Shown: positions 41,041 through 50,789, counted from the stretch's first letter. The stretch is DNA of 64,000 bases from Amphritea japonica ATCC BAA-1530 (GCF_016592435.1 NZ_AP014545.1:310001-374000); one strand, 5' to 3'. Notes: generated from the sequence alone by a model not told the origin. A program made the numbers and translations.

Positions 41041-42702
41041 CTACTTGGCCATACGCTTGTATTTGATTCGCTCAGGCTGGTGGTCTTTACCGTGCCGCTT
41101 TTTATAATCTTCAGCGTATTCGGTATAGTTGCCCTCAAAGAATGCAACGTTAGATTCACCCTCGTAAGCCAGCATGTGGGTACATACCCGGTCCAGGAAC
41201 CAGCGGTCGTGAGAGATGACTACCGCACAACCAGGGAATGCCAGCAGCGCTTCTTCCAGTGCCCGCAGGGTTTCAACGTCAAGGTCGTTAGTTGGCTCGT
41301 CGAGCAGCAGCACATTACCGCCCTCTTTCAGCAACTTGGCCATATGCAGGCGGTTACGTTCACCGCCCGAGAGGTCCTTAACAAACTTCTGCTGGTCGGA
41401 GCCTTTGAAGTTGAAACGGCCGCAATAGGCGCGAGAAGAAGAGGTGTAGTTACCGACAATAATATTGTCCTGGCCATCAGAGATCTCTTCCCAGACGGTT
41501 TTCTCGCCGGCAAGATCGCGGCTCTGGTCAACATAGGCCAGTTTAACTGTCTCGCCAATTTCGATACTGCCGGCATCAGGTTTTTCCTGTCCGGTGATCA
41601 TCTTGAACAGAGTGGACTTACCGGCACCGTTACCACCGATAATACCGACAATAGCGCCCTGAGGAATGCTTAACGACAGATCTTCAAACAAGACTTTATC
41701 GCCAAAGGACTTGGTAACGTTATCCAGTACGATAACTTTTTCACCCAGACGAGGACCCGGCGGGATATAAATCTCAGAGGTTTCGTTGCGGGTTTGGAAT
41801 TCACGGGAATTCATCTCTTCAAACTGACGCAAACGGGCTTTAGATTTAGCCTGGCGTCCTTTCTGGCCCTGTCGTACCCATTCTAACTCGGCATTAACCG
41901 CTTTATGGTGGGCCGCTTCCTGTTTAGATTCCATCTCCAGGCGATGTTCTTTCTGCTCCAGCCAGCTAGAGTAGTTGCCTTCGTATGGAATGCCGCGACC
42001 GCGGTCCAGTTCCAGAATCCAGCCGGCGGCATTGTCCAGGAAATACCGGTCGTGGGTGATCGCCACAACGGTACCCGGGTATTCCTGCAGGAACCGCTCA
42101 ATCCAGGCGATTGATTCCGCATCCAGGTGGTTGGTTGGCTCGTCCAGCAACAGCATATCTGGCTTGTCGAGTAATAGGCGACAGAGAGCAACCCGACGGC
42201 GTTCACCGCCCGATAAGTGTTTAACTTCGGCGTCCCAGGGTGGCAGACGCATCGCATCAGCGGCGCGTTCCAGCATGGTGTCCAGATTATGACCGTCTTT
42301 TGCGGAGATCAGATCTTCAAAGCGTGCTTGCTGTTTCGCTAACTCATCAAAGTCGGCATCGGGTTCTGCGTAGGCGGCATAAACTGCTTCAAGACCGTCC
42401 AGTGCTTCTTTAACATCGGAAACTGCCTCTTCGACAATTTCGCGAACGGTTTTACTCTCATCCAGTTGGGGTTCTTGCGGCAAGTAGCCAACTTTAATCC
42501 CCGGCATTGGACGTGCTTCACCGATGTATTCCTGATCTAAGCCTGCCATGATTTTAAGCAGCGAAGATTTACCCGAACCGTTTAGTCCAAGTACACCAAT
42601 TTTAGCCCCTGGGAAAAATGACAGGGAGATGTCTTTAAGAATTTCACGCTTGGGTGGCACGACTTTGCCAACCCGATTCATGCTGTAAACGTACTGAGCC
42701 AT
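41041..42702 (-). CDS. ettA: Energy-dependent translational throttle protein EttA (ABC-F)
   Basis: 553 residues with two ABC domains and no membrane segment. Walker A motifs are GLNGSGKSS (about 39) and GGNGAGKST (about 357); the signatures are LSGGERRRVAL and LSGGERNRLHM. Between them lies the charged linker (about 240-310) that contacts P-site tRNA. The start AQYVYSMNRVGKVVPPKREIL is typical of EttA, which holds initiating ribosomes when ADP is high. It appears to be transcribed alone. Confidence 0.95.
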   Translation of the reverse strand: MAQYVYSMNRVGKVVPPKREILKDISLSFFPGAKIGVLGLNGSGKSSLLKIMAGLDQEYIGEARPMPGIKVGYLPQEPQLDESKTVREIVEEAVSDVKEALDGLEAVYAAYAEPDADFDELAKQQARFEDLISAKDGHNLDTMLERAADAMRLPPWDAEVKHLSGGERRRVALCRLLLDKPDMLLLDEPTNHLDAESIAWIERFLQEYPGTVVAITHDRYFLDNAAGWILELDRGRGIPYEGNYSSWLEQKEHRLEMESKQEAAHHKAVNAELEWVRQGQKGRQAKSKARLRQFEEMNSREFQTRNETSEIYIPPGPRLGEKVIVLDNVTKSFGDKVLFEDLSLSIPQGAIVGIIGGNGAGKSTLFKMITGQEKPDAGSIEIGETVKLAYVDQSRDLAGEKTVWEEISDGQDNIIVGNYTSSSRAYCGRFNFKGSDQQKFVKDLSGGERNRLHMAKLLKEGGNVLLLDEPTNDLDVETLRALEEALLAFPGCAVVISHDRWFLDRVCTHMLAYEGESNVAFFEGNYTEYAEDYKKRHGKDHQPERIKYKRMAK

Positions 42703-43051
42703 TACACAACCTGTTAACTGTTATCTCGAAACTGCGCATATCTTAGCCGCACAGAGCGATTATTACCATTTGATATGGACTAAAACATCACGGGTTCTCA
42801 TAGAGTGAAGGGCTTTATGGCGCTATTTCTGTGGGTGTCTGACTTGCTGAAAGTGGTGCGGAGGTTGCCCTGATTGAGAATGCTGGTGCAGATATCCTCT
42901 TCATGAGTGAAATTCTCAAAGAACTGATTCAGTTTCAAGTGCGTTTTGTATATAAATTCGACTATAATACGCGGCTTTTCCAAGGCCCAGATTATCGCCA
43001 CTGCAATGGTGCTGGCCGGGCCTGTGTAAATCTCAACCTTGGGGACCGCTA
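42703..43051 (+). promoter_or_regulatory. ettA/glyA intergenic region with promoter and folded glyA leader
   Basis: This is the longest gene-free stretch in the window. A TATAAT at 42963-42968 is a likely glyA -10 element, though no good -35 is visible. The leader downstream can form GGCCC/GGGCC (42984-42988 with 43018-43022) enclosing GCCA/TGGC, and CCAAGG (42980-42985) can pair with CCTTGG (43037-43042), which overlaps the GGGGA ribosome site at 43041-43045. Around 42840-42945 the plus strand has a short coding-like stretch (AESGAEVALIENAGADIL) without a usable start, perhaps a gene remnant. Confidence 0.45.
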
Positions 43052-44308
43052 ATGTTTAGCAAAGAGATGACTATCGCTGATTTTGATCCGGATCTATATG
43101 CTGCGATGCAGGCTGAGGCCAAGCGTCAGGAAGAGCATATTGAACTGATTGCTTCTGAAAACTACACCAGCCCACGGGTAATGGAAGCACAGGGTTCTGA
43201 GCTGACCAATAAATACGCGGAAGGCTACCCTAATAAGCGTTATTACGGTGGTTGTGAGCATGTTGATATAGTAGAACAGCTGGCGATTGATCGTGCTAAA
43301 GAACTGTTTGGTGCGACTTATGCTAACGTTCAGCCACATTCTGGTTCTCAGGCAAACGCCGCCGTTTATATGGCGCTTTGTCAGCCAGGCGATACTGTTC
43401 TGGGGATGAGTCTGGCACACGGTGGTCACCTGACACACGGTTCCGCTGTTAGCTTTTCTGGTCGAATCTACAAAGCGGTTCAGTATGGGTTGAATGCTGA
43501 AACTGGCGAGATTGATTACGATGAAGTTGAGCGTCTTGCGCTGGAGCACAAGCCCCGGATGATCGTAGCAGGCTTCTCTGCATACTCACGAATTGTTGAT
43601 TGGCAACGTTTCCGTGATGTTGCGGATAAAGTTGGCGCACTCCTGTTTGTTGATATGGCCCATGTTGCGGGACTGGTTGCAGCGGGTGTATATCCAAGTC
43701 CATTGTCTGTGGCTGATGTTGTGACAACAACAACGCACAAAACGCTGGGTGGCCCACGTGGTGGTTTGATTCTGTCTGCGAATGCCGATGAAGAGCTACA
43801 GAAGAAGCTAAACTTTGCTGTTTTCCCTGAGTCTCAGGGCGGCCCTCTGATGCATGTCATCGCTGCTAAAGCGGTCTGTTTCAAAGAAGCGATGGAAAGT
43901 GAGTGGCAAGAGTATCAGGCTCAGGTTGTTAAAAACGCCCGGGTTATGGCTAAAGTCTTTATGGATCGCGGGATAAAAATCGTATCTGAAGGTACTGATG
44001 ATCACCTGTTCCTGGTTGACCTGATCGGTAAAGAATACACAGGTAAGGATGCTGATGCGGCGTTGGGCCAGGCAAATATTACTGTGAATAAGAACTCGGT
44101 TCCAAACGATCCACGCTCTCCATTTGTCACTTCAGGTCTGCGTATTGGTACTCCGGCTATTACTCGCCGTGGTTTCAAAGAGGCTGAAGCAGAGCAGCTG
44201 ACTAACTGGATTTGCGATGTGCTGGACAATATCGAGAATCAGGAAGTGATCAATACAGTTAAACAGAATGTTCTGGATATCTGTGCCCGCTTCCCGGTTT
44301 ATAAGTAA
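43052..44308 (+). CDS. glyA: Serine hydroxymethyltransferase
   Basis: 418 residues. Interconverts serine and glycine with tetrahydrofolate, the main one-carbon source. The PLP lysine is in [16 protein letters not shown] (about 229), with ASENYTSP near residue 35 and [15 protein letters not shown] near 52. ATG at 43052 follows GGGGACCGCTA. A C+G-rich hairpin follows the gene. Its long, structured leader suggests post-transcriptional control. Confidence 0.98.
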   Translation: MFSKEMTIADFDPDLYAAMQAEAKRQEEHIELIASENYTSPRVMEAQGSELTNKYAEGYPNKRYYGGCEHVDIVEQLAIDRAKELFGATYANVQPHSGSQANAAVYMALCQPGDTVLGMSLAHGGHLTHGSAVSFSGRIYKAVQYGLNAETGEIDYDEVERLALEHKPRMIVAGFSAYSRIVDWQRFRDVADKVGALLFVDMAHVAGLVAAGVYPSPLSVADVVTTTTHKTLGGPRGGLILSANADEELQKKLNFAVFPESQGGPLMHVIAAKAVCFKEAMESEWQEYQAQVVKNARVMAKVFMDRGIKIVSEGTDDHLFLVDLIGKEYTGKDADAALGQANITVNKNSVPNDPRSPFVTSGLRIGTPAITRRGFKEAEAEQLTNWICDVLDNIENQEVINTVKQNVLDICARFPVYK

Positions 44309-44349
44309 ACCGTTACAATAGAAACTGTTTTACAGATCAGTTTCTCTGT

Positions 44350-44378
44350 CGGGGCGCCTTGTGCGCCCCGGTTGCTTA
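44350..44378 (+). terminator. Hairpin after glyA, probable terminator
   Basis: CGGGGCGC (44350-44357) pairs with GCGCCCCG (44363-44370) around five bases. The following tract (GTTGCTTA) is poor in T, so termination may be weak or rho-assisted. Confidence 0.6.
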
Positions 44379-44411
44379 TATAAAGGTTTTGATCAAAGTC
44401 TTTATATAAGC
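44374..44411. repeat. 38-bp near-perfect palindrome upstream of nrdR
   Basis: GCTTATATAAAG (44374-44385) and CTTTATATAAGC (44400-44411) are exact complements, and the centre contains the perfect palindrome TTTGATCAAA (44388-44397); only the two base pairs joining them mismatch. It lies 70 bp before nrdR and could be a protein-binding site for the nrdR-rib operon. Confidence 0.75.
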
Positions 44412-44480
44412 ACTATTTATAAGCATTAATGTAAACGCTCTTATAGCTGAAATAGCAGCTACGCTCTTTGAGGATGATAT

Positions 44481-44957
44481 ATGTACTGTCCGTTCTGTAA
44501 TGCCCATGAGACCAAGGTGGTGGACTCACGCCTGGTTGCAGAAGGGCAGCAGATTCGCCGGCGTCGCGAATGTATTACCTGCCATGAGCGGTTCACAACC
44601 TATGAAGCTGCCGAGCTTCTGATGCCCCGCATGATTAAAGCGGATGGCACTCGCCAACCTTTCGATGAAGATAAATTGCGCGCCGGTATTCAGCGTGCAG
44701 TTGAAAAACGTCCTGTCAGTGTAGAAGATATCGAAGCTTGTATTAGTCGTATCAAACAGCATTTGCGTGCTACTGGTGAGCGAGAGCTGCCTTCCCGTAC
44801 GGTAGGCGAAGAGGTGATGAGCGAGTTGCGTAAACTGGATCAGGTTGCCTATGTTCGATTTGCCTCGGTGTATCGTAGCTTTCAGGATATTAACGAGTTT
44901 AAAGAAGAGATCGATCGTCTGTCAGAGCAGAAAGAGGATGCCGTAAAGGCAGAGTAA
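44481..44957 (+). CDS. nrdR: Transcriptional repressor NrdR
   Basis: 158 residues. The N-terminal zinc ribbon uses Cys3, Cys6, Cys31 and Cys34 ([22 protein letters not shown]), followed by an ATP-cone domain (about 49-139; [20 protein letters not shown]). NrdR senses ATP/dATP and represses ribonucleotide reductase genes. It is the first gene of the riboflavin cluster, 5 bp before ribD, a conserved proteobacterial order. Confidence 0.98.
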   Translation: MYCPFCNAHETKVVDSRLVAEGQQIRRRRECITCHERFTTYEAAELLMPRMIKADGTRQPFDEDKLRAGIQRAVEKRPVSVEDIEACISRIKQHLRATGERELPSRTVGEEVMSELRKLDQVAYVRFASVYRSFQDINEFKEEIDRLSEQKEDAVKAE

Positions 44958-44962
44958 GCAGC

Positions 44963-46087
44963 ATGTCAGACTGGAGTGTTACAGACCACAAATTTATGTC
45001 CCGGGCGGTGCAGATCGCCTGGCAGGGGCTCTATACCACGGCACCCAATCCCCGGGTTGGCTGCGTGTTAGTAAAAGATGGCGAACAGATTGCAGAAGGC
45101 TACCACCGTAAAGCCGGTGAAGGCCATGCGGAAGTGAATGCCCTACGAAGTGCTGCCGAACGTGCAAAGGGTTGTACCGCCTACGTTACGCTGGAGCCCT
45201 GTAGCCACTTCGGTAAAACGCCGCCCTGCGCAGACGGGTTGATCAATGCCGGGGTGTCTGAAGTCGTGGTGGGTATGGTCGACCCTAATCCACAAGTTTC
45301 AGGAAAGGGTGTTCGTAAGCTGGAACAGGCGGGTATCAAAGTACGTACGGGGCTGATGGAAGCCCAGTGCCGGGAACTGAATCCGGGGTTTATTAAGCGA
45401 ATGGTGACAGGTATGCCATTTGTCAGATTGAAAATGGCCGCCAGCCTTGATGGTCGCACGGCGATGGCATCCGGTGAAAGTAAGTGGATTACCGGGCCAA
45501 TGGCACGACAGGATGTGCAACGTTTAAGAGCGCGTAGTTCTGCTATTGTCAGTGGAGTGGGTTCTGTTATCAAAGATGACTCTGCCCTGACGGTACGCGA
45601 ATCTGAGTTGGGACTGGAAAATGCGACCGAAGTAGTTGCACGTCAGCCTTTGCGCGTTATATTAGACAGTTCTGGGCGGATGCCAGAGCAGGCAAAGATG
45701 TTACGTTTGCCAGGTGAAACACTGATTGTCAGCTGTGTCGATGCACCGGCTTTTATTGCGGATATAGAGCAAGCCGAATGGCTAAAACTCCCCGGACAGC
45801 ACGGCGGCATTAATCTTCAGGAGCTGTTAAAGGCTTTGGCCCTCAGAGACTGTAATGAAGTACTGATAGAAACCGGGGCCACTCTGGCCGGAGCCTTTAT
45901 AGAAGAGGGGCTGGTGGATGAACTGGTTCTCTATCAGGCGATGAAATTATTGGGTAGCAGAGCCCGACCGATGTTTCTGCTACCGCTGGATAACATGAGT
46001 GAACAGATAAACTTCACTCTACGGGATAGTCGGGCGCTGGGCGATGATCTGCGCCTTACGCTGATTCCCCGGCAGGAGAAACATTAA
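44963..46087 (+). CDS. ribD: Bifunctional diaminohydroxyphosphoribosylaminopyrimidine deaminase / reductase
   Basis: 374 residues. Carries out the second and third steps of riboflavin synthesis. The N-terminal deaminase has the zinc motif HAEVNAL (about 54) and PCSHFGKTPPCADGLI (about 78). The C-terminal NADPH reductase domain (about 150-370) opens with PFVRLKMAASLDGRTAM. The stop codon overlaps the ribE start by one base (TAATG). Confidence 0.97.
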   Translation: MSDWSVTDHKFMSRAVQIAWQGLYTTAPNPRVGCVLVKDGEQIAEGYHRKAGEGHAEVNALRSAAERAKGCTAYVTLEPCSHFGKTPPCADGLINAGVSEVVVGMVDPNPQVSGKGVRKLEQAGIKVRTGLMEAQCRELNPGFIKRMVTGMPFVRLKMAASLDGRTAMASGESKWITGPMARQDVQRLRARSSAIVSGVGSVIKDDSALTVRESELGLENATEVVARQPLRVILDSSGRMPEQAKMLRLPGETLIVSCVDAPAFIADIEQAEWLKLPGQHGGINLQELLKALALRDCNEVLIETGATLAGAFIEEGLVDELVLYQAMKLLGSRARPMFLLPLDNMSEQINFTLRDSRALGDDLRLTLIPRQEKH

Positions 46088-46764
46088 TGTTTACCGGAAT
46101 TATTGAAGCGGTGGGAGTGATTGCTGCTGCTGAAGAGGTGCAGGGAGATCTGCGTCTTTATATTCGTACCGGTGATCTGGATCTGTCGGATGTTAAGCTG
46201 GGTGACAGCATCGCTGTTAACGGTGTTTGTCTGACCGCAGTGGCATTGCCGGGTGATGGTTTCTGGGCTGATGTTTCCAGAGAAACCCTGGTTCACTCCC
46301 GCTTTCCAGATCTGGCGCCGGGAGAACGGGTTAATCTCGAAAAAGCGATGCAGCCAACTACCCGGTTTGGCGGTCATATTGTCACCGGTCACGTAGATGG
46401 CTTGGGTGAAATTATATCTGTTGAAGCGGACGCCCGCTCAATTCGGTATAAAATCAGTGCGCCCAAAACGATTGCCCGTTACATAGCGGGAAAAGGCTCA
46501 ATAACGGTCGATGGCGTAAGCCTCACCGCAAATGCGGTAGAGGGGCATACATTTGACTTGAATATTGTGCCCCATACCGCACAAGAAACGATAATAGCCA
46601 GCTATCAGGCTGGTCGAAAGGTACATCTGGAAGTTGATATTATTGCTCGTTACATGGAACGGTTGATCAACTACACCGATGATGCTGATACTAATACAAC
46701 GGAGCCAGCCGGTGGGGTGAGTATGTCTACCCTCGCTGCTGCAGGCTTCCTGAACCGCCGCTAA
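46087..46764 (+). CDS. ribE: Riboflavin synthase, alpha chain
   Basis: 225 residues with two tandem lumazine-binding barrels, each carrying the repeat pattern (GDSIAVNGVCLTAV near 40 and KGSITVDGVSLTANAV near 138). The start MFTGIIEAVG is diagnostic. It dismutates two 6,7-dimethyl-8-ribityllumazine molecules to riboflavin and the pyrimidine precursor. Called ribC in E. coli. It is translationally coupled to ribD. Confidence 0.97.
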   Translation: MFTGIIEAVGVIAAAEEVQGDLRLYIRTGDLDLSDVKLGDSIAVNGVCLTAVALPGDGFWADVSRETLVHSRFPDLAPGERVNLEKAMQPTTRFGGHIVTGHVDGLGEIISVEADARSIRYKISAPKTIARYIAGKGSITVDGVSLTANAVEGHTFDLNIVPHTAQETIIASYQAGRKVHLEVDIIARYMERLINYTDDADTNTTEPAGGVSMSTLAAAGFLNRR

Positions 46765-46787
46765 CCGGCAACAGAGGCATAGGCTGA

Positions 46788-47906
46788 ATGAAACTGAATA
46801 CCCCCCAGGAACTGATTGAAGATATTCGTCAGGGTAAAATGGTTATCCTGATGGATGATGAGGATCGGGAAAATGAAGGCGATCTGGTTATCGCAGCTGA
46901 GATGGTGCGGGCTGATGATATCAACTTCATGGCGACTCATGCCCGTGGTCTGATCTGTCTTACTCTGACGCAAGAGCGTTGCGAGCAACTAAAGTTACCA
47001 TTGATGGTGAAGAGTAATGGTGCTCAGTTCGAGACCAACTTTACGATGTCGATTGAAGCAGCTGAAGGTGTTACAACCGGTATCTCCGCCGCGGATCGTG
47101 CACACACAGTGCGAACTGCGGTGCGTCTGGATGCTAAGGCGGAAGATATTGTCCAGCCAGGCCATATCTTCCCTCTGATGGCGCAACCAGGTGGTGTTTT
47201 GAGCCGTGCAGGCCATACAGAAGCCGGGTGTGACTTGTCTCGTTTGGCAGGCATGATTCCATCGGCAGCTATCGTTGAAATTATGAATGCTGACGGCACT
47301 ATGGCGCGTCGCCCTGATCTCGAAGAGTTTGCTCAGAAACATGATTTGAAGATAGGTACTATCGCGGACCTGATCCATTACCGTACCACCAATGAACACA
47401 CGGTGATGCGTGAAGATGAAGGTACCTTGCCGACTGAATTCGGTGACTTTAATTTTGTTTCGTATCGGGATGAAATTCAGGGCTGTGCTCACCTGGCATT
47501 AACGCTGGGCGATATTGATGAAAATGAGCCTACTGCAGTACGGGTTCATCTGCGTACTGAAGTCCTGAGAGATGTGGTTGGTGCTGCTCAGGGCGAAGAG
47601 TTGAAATGGACCATGCGCCGGGCGCTAAAGCGCGTTGCTGAAGAGGGTAAAGGGGTTGTCTTGCTGCTGGATACCGGCGAGCGAGTCGATCTTGGGACTG
47701 CTCTGAACGCTATGCTTAAGACAGAGAAAAAGATTAGACAGCACAATATCAGTGCTTCCGGTTCCTACCTGACAGTCGGTACCGGTTCTCAGATTCTACG
47801 GGATCTGGGTGTAGGTAAAATGCGGGTGATGAGTTCACCTATGAAGTTTAATGCGATTTCAGGTTTTGACCTGGAAATTGTCGATTACATTGCATGTGAA
47901 GAGTGA
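46788..47906 (+). CDS. ribB: 3,4-Dihydroxy-2-butanone 4-phosphate synthase with degenerate RibA domain (RibBX type)
   Basis: 372 residues, the length of a RibBA fusion. The N-terminal half (about 1-200) is a complete RibB with [17 protein letters not shown] (about 19) and the GHTEAGCDL block; it converts ribulose 5-phosphate to the four-carbon precursor. The C-terminal half is aligned with GTP cyclohydrolase II but has lost the three zinc cysteines: where RibA reads HSECLTGD...RCDCG, this protein reads [19 protein letters not shown]. It should therefore be RibB only. The intact RibA is at 52905. Known RibBX proteins of proteobacteria look the same. Confidence 0.92.
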   Translation: MKLNTPQELIEDIRQGKMVILMDDEDRENEGDLVIAAEMVRADDINFMATHARGLICLTLTQERCEQLKLPLMVKSNGAQFETNFTMSIEAAEGVTTGISAADRAHTVRTAVRLDAKAEDIVQPGHIFPLMAQPGGVLSRAGHTEAGCDLSRLAGMIPSAAIVEIMNADGTMARRPDLEEFAQKHDLKIGTIADLIHYRTTNEHTVMREDEGTLPTEFGDFNFVSYRDEIQGCAHLALTLGDIDENEPTAVRVHLRTEVLRDVVGAAQGEELKWTMRRALKRVAEEGKGVVLLLDTGERVDLGTALNAMLKTEKKIRQHNISASGSYLTVGTGSQILRDLGVGKMRVMSSPMKFNAISGFDLEIVDYIACEE

Positions 47907-47911
47907 AGAAT

Positions 47912-48385
47912 ATGTCAGTTCAATATATTGAAGGTGATTTCCTGACCGGTAACGGTCAATACGCGATTGTTGTGGGTCGATTTAACAGCTTTGTTGTTGA
48001 AAGCCTGTTAGACGGTGCGATTGATACTCTAAAGCGCCATGGTGTTGCTGAAGAAAAGATCCGTGTTATCCGGGTACCGGGTGCATTTGAAATTCCTCTG
48101 GCGGTGCAAAAACTGGCCTCGCAGAAGAAAGATGATGCGATTATCGCGCTGGGTGCAGTTATTCGGGGCGGCACGCCGCATTTCGAATATGTGTCCGGTG
48201 AAAGCTCTAAAGGTGTTGCTCAGGTTTCTCTGGATTCAGGTATTCCAGTGGCTAACGGTATTTTGACTGTTAACTCTATTGAGCAGGCGATCGAGCGTTC
48301 AGGTACTAAGGCGGGTAACAAAGGCGCTGAAGCAGCCCTTTCTGCACTGGAAATGGTTAGCTTGCTTCGTCAGTTAGAGGTTTAA
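47912..48385 (+). CDS. ribH: 6,7-Dimethyl-8-ribityllumazine synthase
   Basis: 157 residues from the ATG at 47912; a GTG at 47903 overlapping the ribB stop is an alternative. It condenses the pyrimidine and butanone intermediates. Active-site regions VVGRFN (near 22), [13 protein letters not shown] (about 54) and the histidine-containing [16 protein letters not shown] (about 85) are present. nusB starts one base after its stop. Confidence 0.97.
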   Translation: MSVQYIEGDFLTGNGQYAIVVGRFNSFVVESLLDGAIDTLKRHGVAEEKIRVIRVPGAFEIPLAVQKLASQKKDDAIIALGAVIRGGTPHFEYVSGESSKGVAQVSLDSGIPVANGILTVNSIEQAIERSGTKAGNKGAEAALSALEMVSLLRQLEV

Positions 48386-48386
48386 G

Positions 48387-48863
48387 ATGAGCGATACACC
48401 TGCGCCTAAAAAGTCAAAGAAGCCCTCTCGTACAGAGATGCGCCGCGCCGCCCGTAGTTTCGCACTACAGGCGCTGTATCAGTGGCAGATGTCGGGCAAT
48501 GCGGTGAATGATATCGAATTGCAGTTTCGTATGGATAACGACATGTCCGGTACAGATCTGACGCTATTTGGCGAGCTGTTACATGGCGTGCCTGCCAATG
48601 TTGCCGATCTGGATAAAGCTTACGAGCCGTTTCTTGATCGGGCATTAGAGGATCTGGATCCCATTGAACGTGCAGTGTTACGTATCGGAAGCTTTGAGCT
48701 GGTTCATCGCATCGTTGTGCCCTACAAAGTGGTGATTAACGAGAGTGTCGATCTGGCAAAAATCTTCGGTGCGACTGAAAGTCATAAATACGTGAATGGC
48801 ATTCTGGACAAACTAGCTGCCCGGGTACGTATGACTGAGATTAACGCGAAACGCGGTAAATAG
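48387..48863 (+). CDS. nusB: Transcription antitermination factor NusB
   Basis: 158 residues. All-helical RNA-binding protein that forms the NusB-NusE complex on boxA of rRNA operons. The region RRAARSFALQALYQWQMSG (about 20) and YKVVINESVDLAKIFGATESHKYVNGILDKLA (from about 113 on) identify it. An N-terminal Lys/Pro-rich extension of about 15 residues is slightly longer than in E. coli. It lies in the usual place after ribH. Confidence 0.97.
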   Translation: MSDTPAPKKSKKPSRTEMRRAARSFALQALYQWQMSGNAVNDIELQFRMDNDMSGTDLTLFGELLHGVPANVADLDKAYEPFLDRALEDLDPIERAVLRIGSFELVHRIVVPYKVVINESVDLAKIFGATESHKYVNGILDKLAARVRMTEINAKRGK

Positions 48864-48870
48864 CAGTTTA

Positions 48871-49848
48871 ATGGCGGACGAGTTTGAACTGATCCAGCAT
48901 TACTTCTCAGAAGTGGGAAGTGATAGGTCTGGTTCTGTTCGTTTGTCAGTAGGCGATGACTGTGCGGTTATCGCCCCGCCAGCCGGCTATGAGCTGGTAG
49001 TATCGATTGATACGATGGTCGAGGGGACGCATTTTCCACCAGGAACCCCGGGTGATAAAGTTGCCTCTCGTCTATTGGGTGCAGCACTGAGTGATCTGGC
49101 TGCAATGGCGGCTGTTCCTGCGTGTTTTACGCTGGCACTGACGCTACCTGAAACAGACAATTCCTGGTTGAAAGCTTTTAGTACCCGGCTTAGCGAGCTT
49201 GCCATTCAGTATGGTGTTCGACTGGTAGGGGGTGATACGACCCGTGGTCCGCTAACACTGAGTGTACAAGTGCATGGCTGGACCAAGCCCGGTAAAGCTT
49301 TGCTTCGCCGGGGCGCACAACCGGGTGATCGGATCTTTGTCACCGGAACGCTGGGTGATTCCAGAGGTGGCCTGGAAACCGTTCTGAAGCATATTGTTGG
49401 CGAGCAGGTGCCCTACTTGCAGAAACGCTTTTACAACCCCGAACCGCGTCTTGATACAGCGCTCCTGGTTGCTGACTTTGCGACGTCAGCAATCGATATA
49501 TCCGATGGTTTACTGGCCGACCTGAATCACATTCTTCAAGCCAGTCATGTGGGCGCGATGTTGAATCCTGGGGAGATGCCTATTTCTCAGTCCTTGTATC
49601 GTTGGGTAGGGGAAAAAAAGGCGAGGGAGTGGGCGTTGAGCGGTGGTGAAGATTTTGAACTCTGCTTTACCGTTCCTCTTCTGTCTGAACCTAAGCTGGC
49701 CTGGGTGTTGCGTGAACACGATGTGGCAGTCACCTGTATAGGTCAGATTACTGACACGCCCGGTATTGTGCTGGCCGAAGAGGGTGAAATCTGGCCGGTA
49801 GAGCCCCATGGATATAATCATTTTTCAGATAAAGGTTTTAAACAATGA
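48871..49848 (+). CDS. thiL: Thiamine-monophosphate kinase
   Basis: 325 residues. Phosphorylates thiamine monophosphate to the diphosphate cofactor. It shows the AIR-synthase-like fold with GDDCAVIAPPAGYELVVSIDTMVEGTHF (residues about 28-55), the GGDTTRG metal site (about 119) and DISDGLLADL (about 211). The stop overlaps the pgpA start by 4 bp (ATGA), indicating translational coupling. Confidence 0.97.
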   Translation: MADEFELIQHYFSEVGSDRSGSVRLSVGDDCAVIAPPAGYELVVSIDTMVEGTHFPPGTPGDKVASRLLGAALSDLAAMAAVPACFTLALTLPETDNSWLKAFSTRLSELAIQYGVRLVGGDTTRGPLTLSVQVHGWTKPGKALLRRGAQPGDRIFVTGTLGDSRGGLETVLKHIVGEQVPYLQKRFYNPEPRLDTALLVADFATSAIDISDGLLADLNHILQASHVGAMLNPGEMPISQSLYRWVGEKKAREWALSGGEDFELCFTVPLLSEPKLAWVLREHDVAVTCIGQITDTPGIVLAEEGEIWPVEPHGYNHFSDKGFKQ

Positions 49849-50318
49849 ACCGAGCTCCTGCTTCTGTATGGCGTAATCCTGTGCATTTTCTGGCTTTTGG
49901 TCTGGGAAGTGGAGCAGCACCCTGGGCTCCGGGGACTGTTGGGACGCTGGCGGCTATACCCTTTTTTCTGCTGATGCAGCCCCTGGCGCTTCCCTGGTAC
50001 GCGGCTATCTTGTTACTGACCTCTGTCGTAGGTATCTACCTCTGCGGTAAAACATCTGATGATATGGGGGTGCACGATCATGGTGGCATCGTCTGGGATG
50101 AGTTCGTAGGTTACTGGCTGACGATGTTTGCGGCACCGCCCGGTTGGTTATGGATTATCATCGGTTTTGTGCTATTCAGGCTGTTTGATATTATCAAACC
50201 CTGGCCTATCAGCTGGGCGGATAAGAAAGTCGCAGGAGGCCTGGGGATTATGCTGGATGATATTCTAGCGGGTCTGATGGCGCTGGCGTGCTTGCAGTTA
50301 CTCGCGCTATTCTTGTAA
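49845..50318 (+). CDS. pgpA: Phosphatidylglycerophosphatase A
   Basis: 157 residues with about four hydrophobic segments. Removes the phosphate of phosphatidylglycerol phosphate in the inner membrane. The conserved block GSGAAPWAPGTVGTLAAIP (about 20-38) and the acidic motif DHGGIVWDEFVGYW (about 77-90) are present. Last gene of the nrdR-rib-nusB-thiL-pgpA run. Confidence 0.96.
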   Translation: MNRAPASVWRNPVHFLAFGLGSGAAPWAPGTVGTLAAIPFFLLMQPLALPWYAAILLLTSVVGIYLCGKTSDDMGVHDHGGIVWDEFVGYWLTMFAAPPGWLWIIIGFVLFRLFDIIKPWPISWADKKVAGGLGIMLDDILAGLMALACLQLLALFL

Positions 50319-50450
50319 TTTATTCTGTCGCCAAAAGGCTTCGTTTTCAGTTTAATTTCAGACACCCTTGTTAATCTAAAGCTGTAATACGTCTGTTTGT
50401 TAGTATAAATGGGGCGTTTGAATCAGTTTCTTGATTCCCCGGGAGCTTTT

Positions 50451-50774
50451 ATGAAAATGATATTCACAGCAGTTTTTTTGGCCGTCTTTAGTTTGACGAC
50501 GCCCGTATATAGTGGTGGTTCCGGGATTAAAGCGCTGGACTACGAGGCTTGTCGGTTACTGGTTCAGGAAGGCGAAATTCTTTCTATGACAGAACTGATG
50601 GAGCTGGTAAACCGGCTATCGGAAGGTAAGATTATAGATACTCGTTTGCTGCAGGATGAGCAGTCGTATATTTATGAGATGGAGATTGCCAGTGCCGATG
50701 GCATGGTGAATATGCTCTATGTGGATGCTCGTAGTGGTGTTGTCACCGATCCGGTCACAGTCGATAACAAATAG
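50451..50774 (+). CDS. Small secreted PepSY-like protein
   Basis: 107 residues from the ATG at 50451, which has GGGAG upstream; the frame is open further but the signal peptide (MKMIFTAVFLAVFSLTTPVYS) fixes this start. The mature part looks like a PepSY domain: an amphipathic helix, then a strand region ending YIYEMEIASADGMVNMLYVDARSGVV. Such proteins often precede PhoPQ-like two-component genes and are thought to modulate or respond to the sensor. It lies 15 bp before the response regulator gene. The function is not established. Confidence 0.75.
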   Translation: MKMIFTAVFLAVFSLTTPVYSGGSGIKALDYEACRLLVQEGEILSMTELMELVNRLSEGKIIDTRLLQDEQSYIYEMEIASADGMVNMLYVDARSGVVTDPVTVDNK

Positions 50775-50789
50775 GGAGAGTGTAAGCCG

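Noticed and set aside
42798-43001. 67-codon minus-strand frame upstream of glyA
   Set aside because: It covers the glyA -10 element and leader, has no ribosome site, and its product looks random.
44412-46787. FMN riboswitch for the riboflavin genes
   Set aside because: No FMN-aptamer segments (AGGGYRAAGYYC-like, GACCCG-like) were seen before ribD, ribE or ribB; the genes are read through from nrdR.
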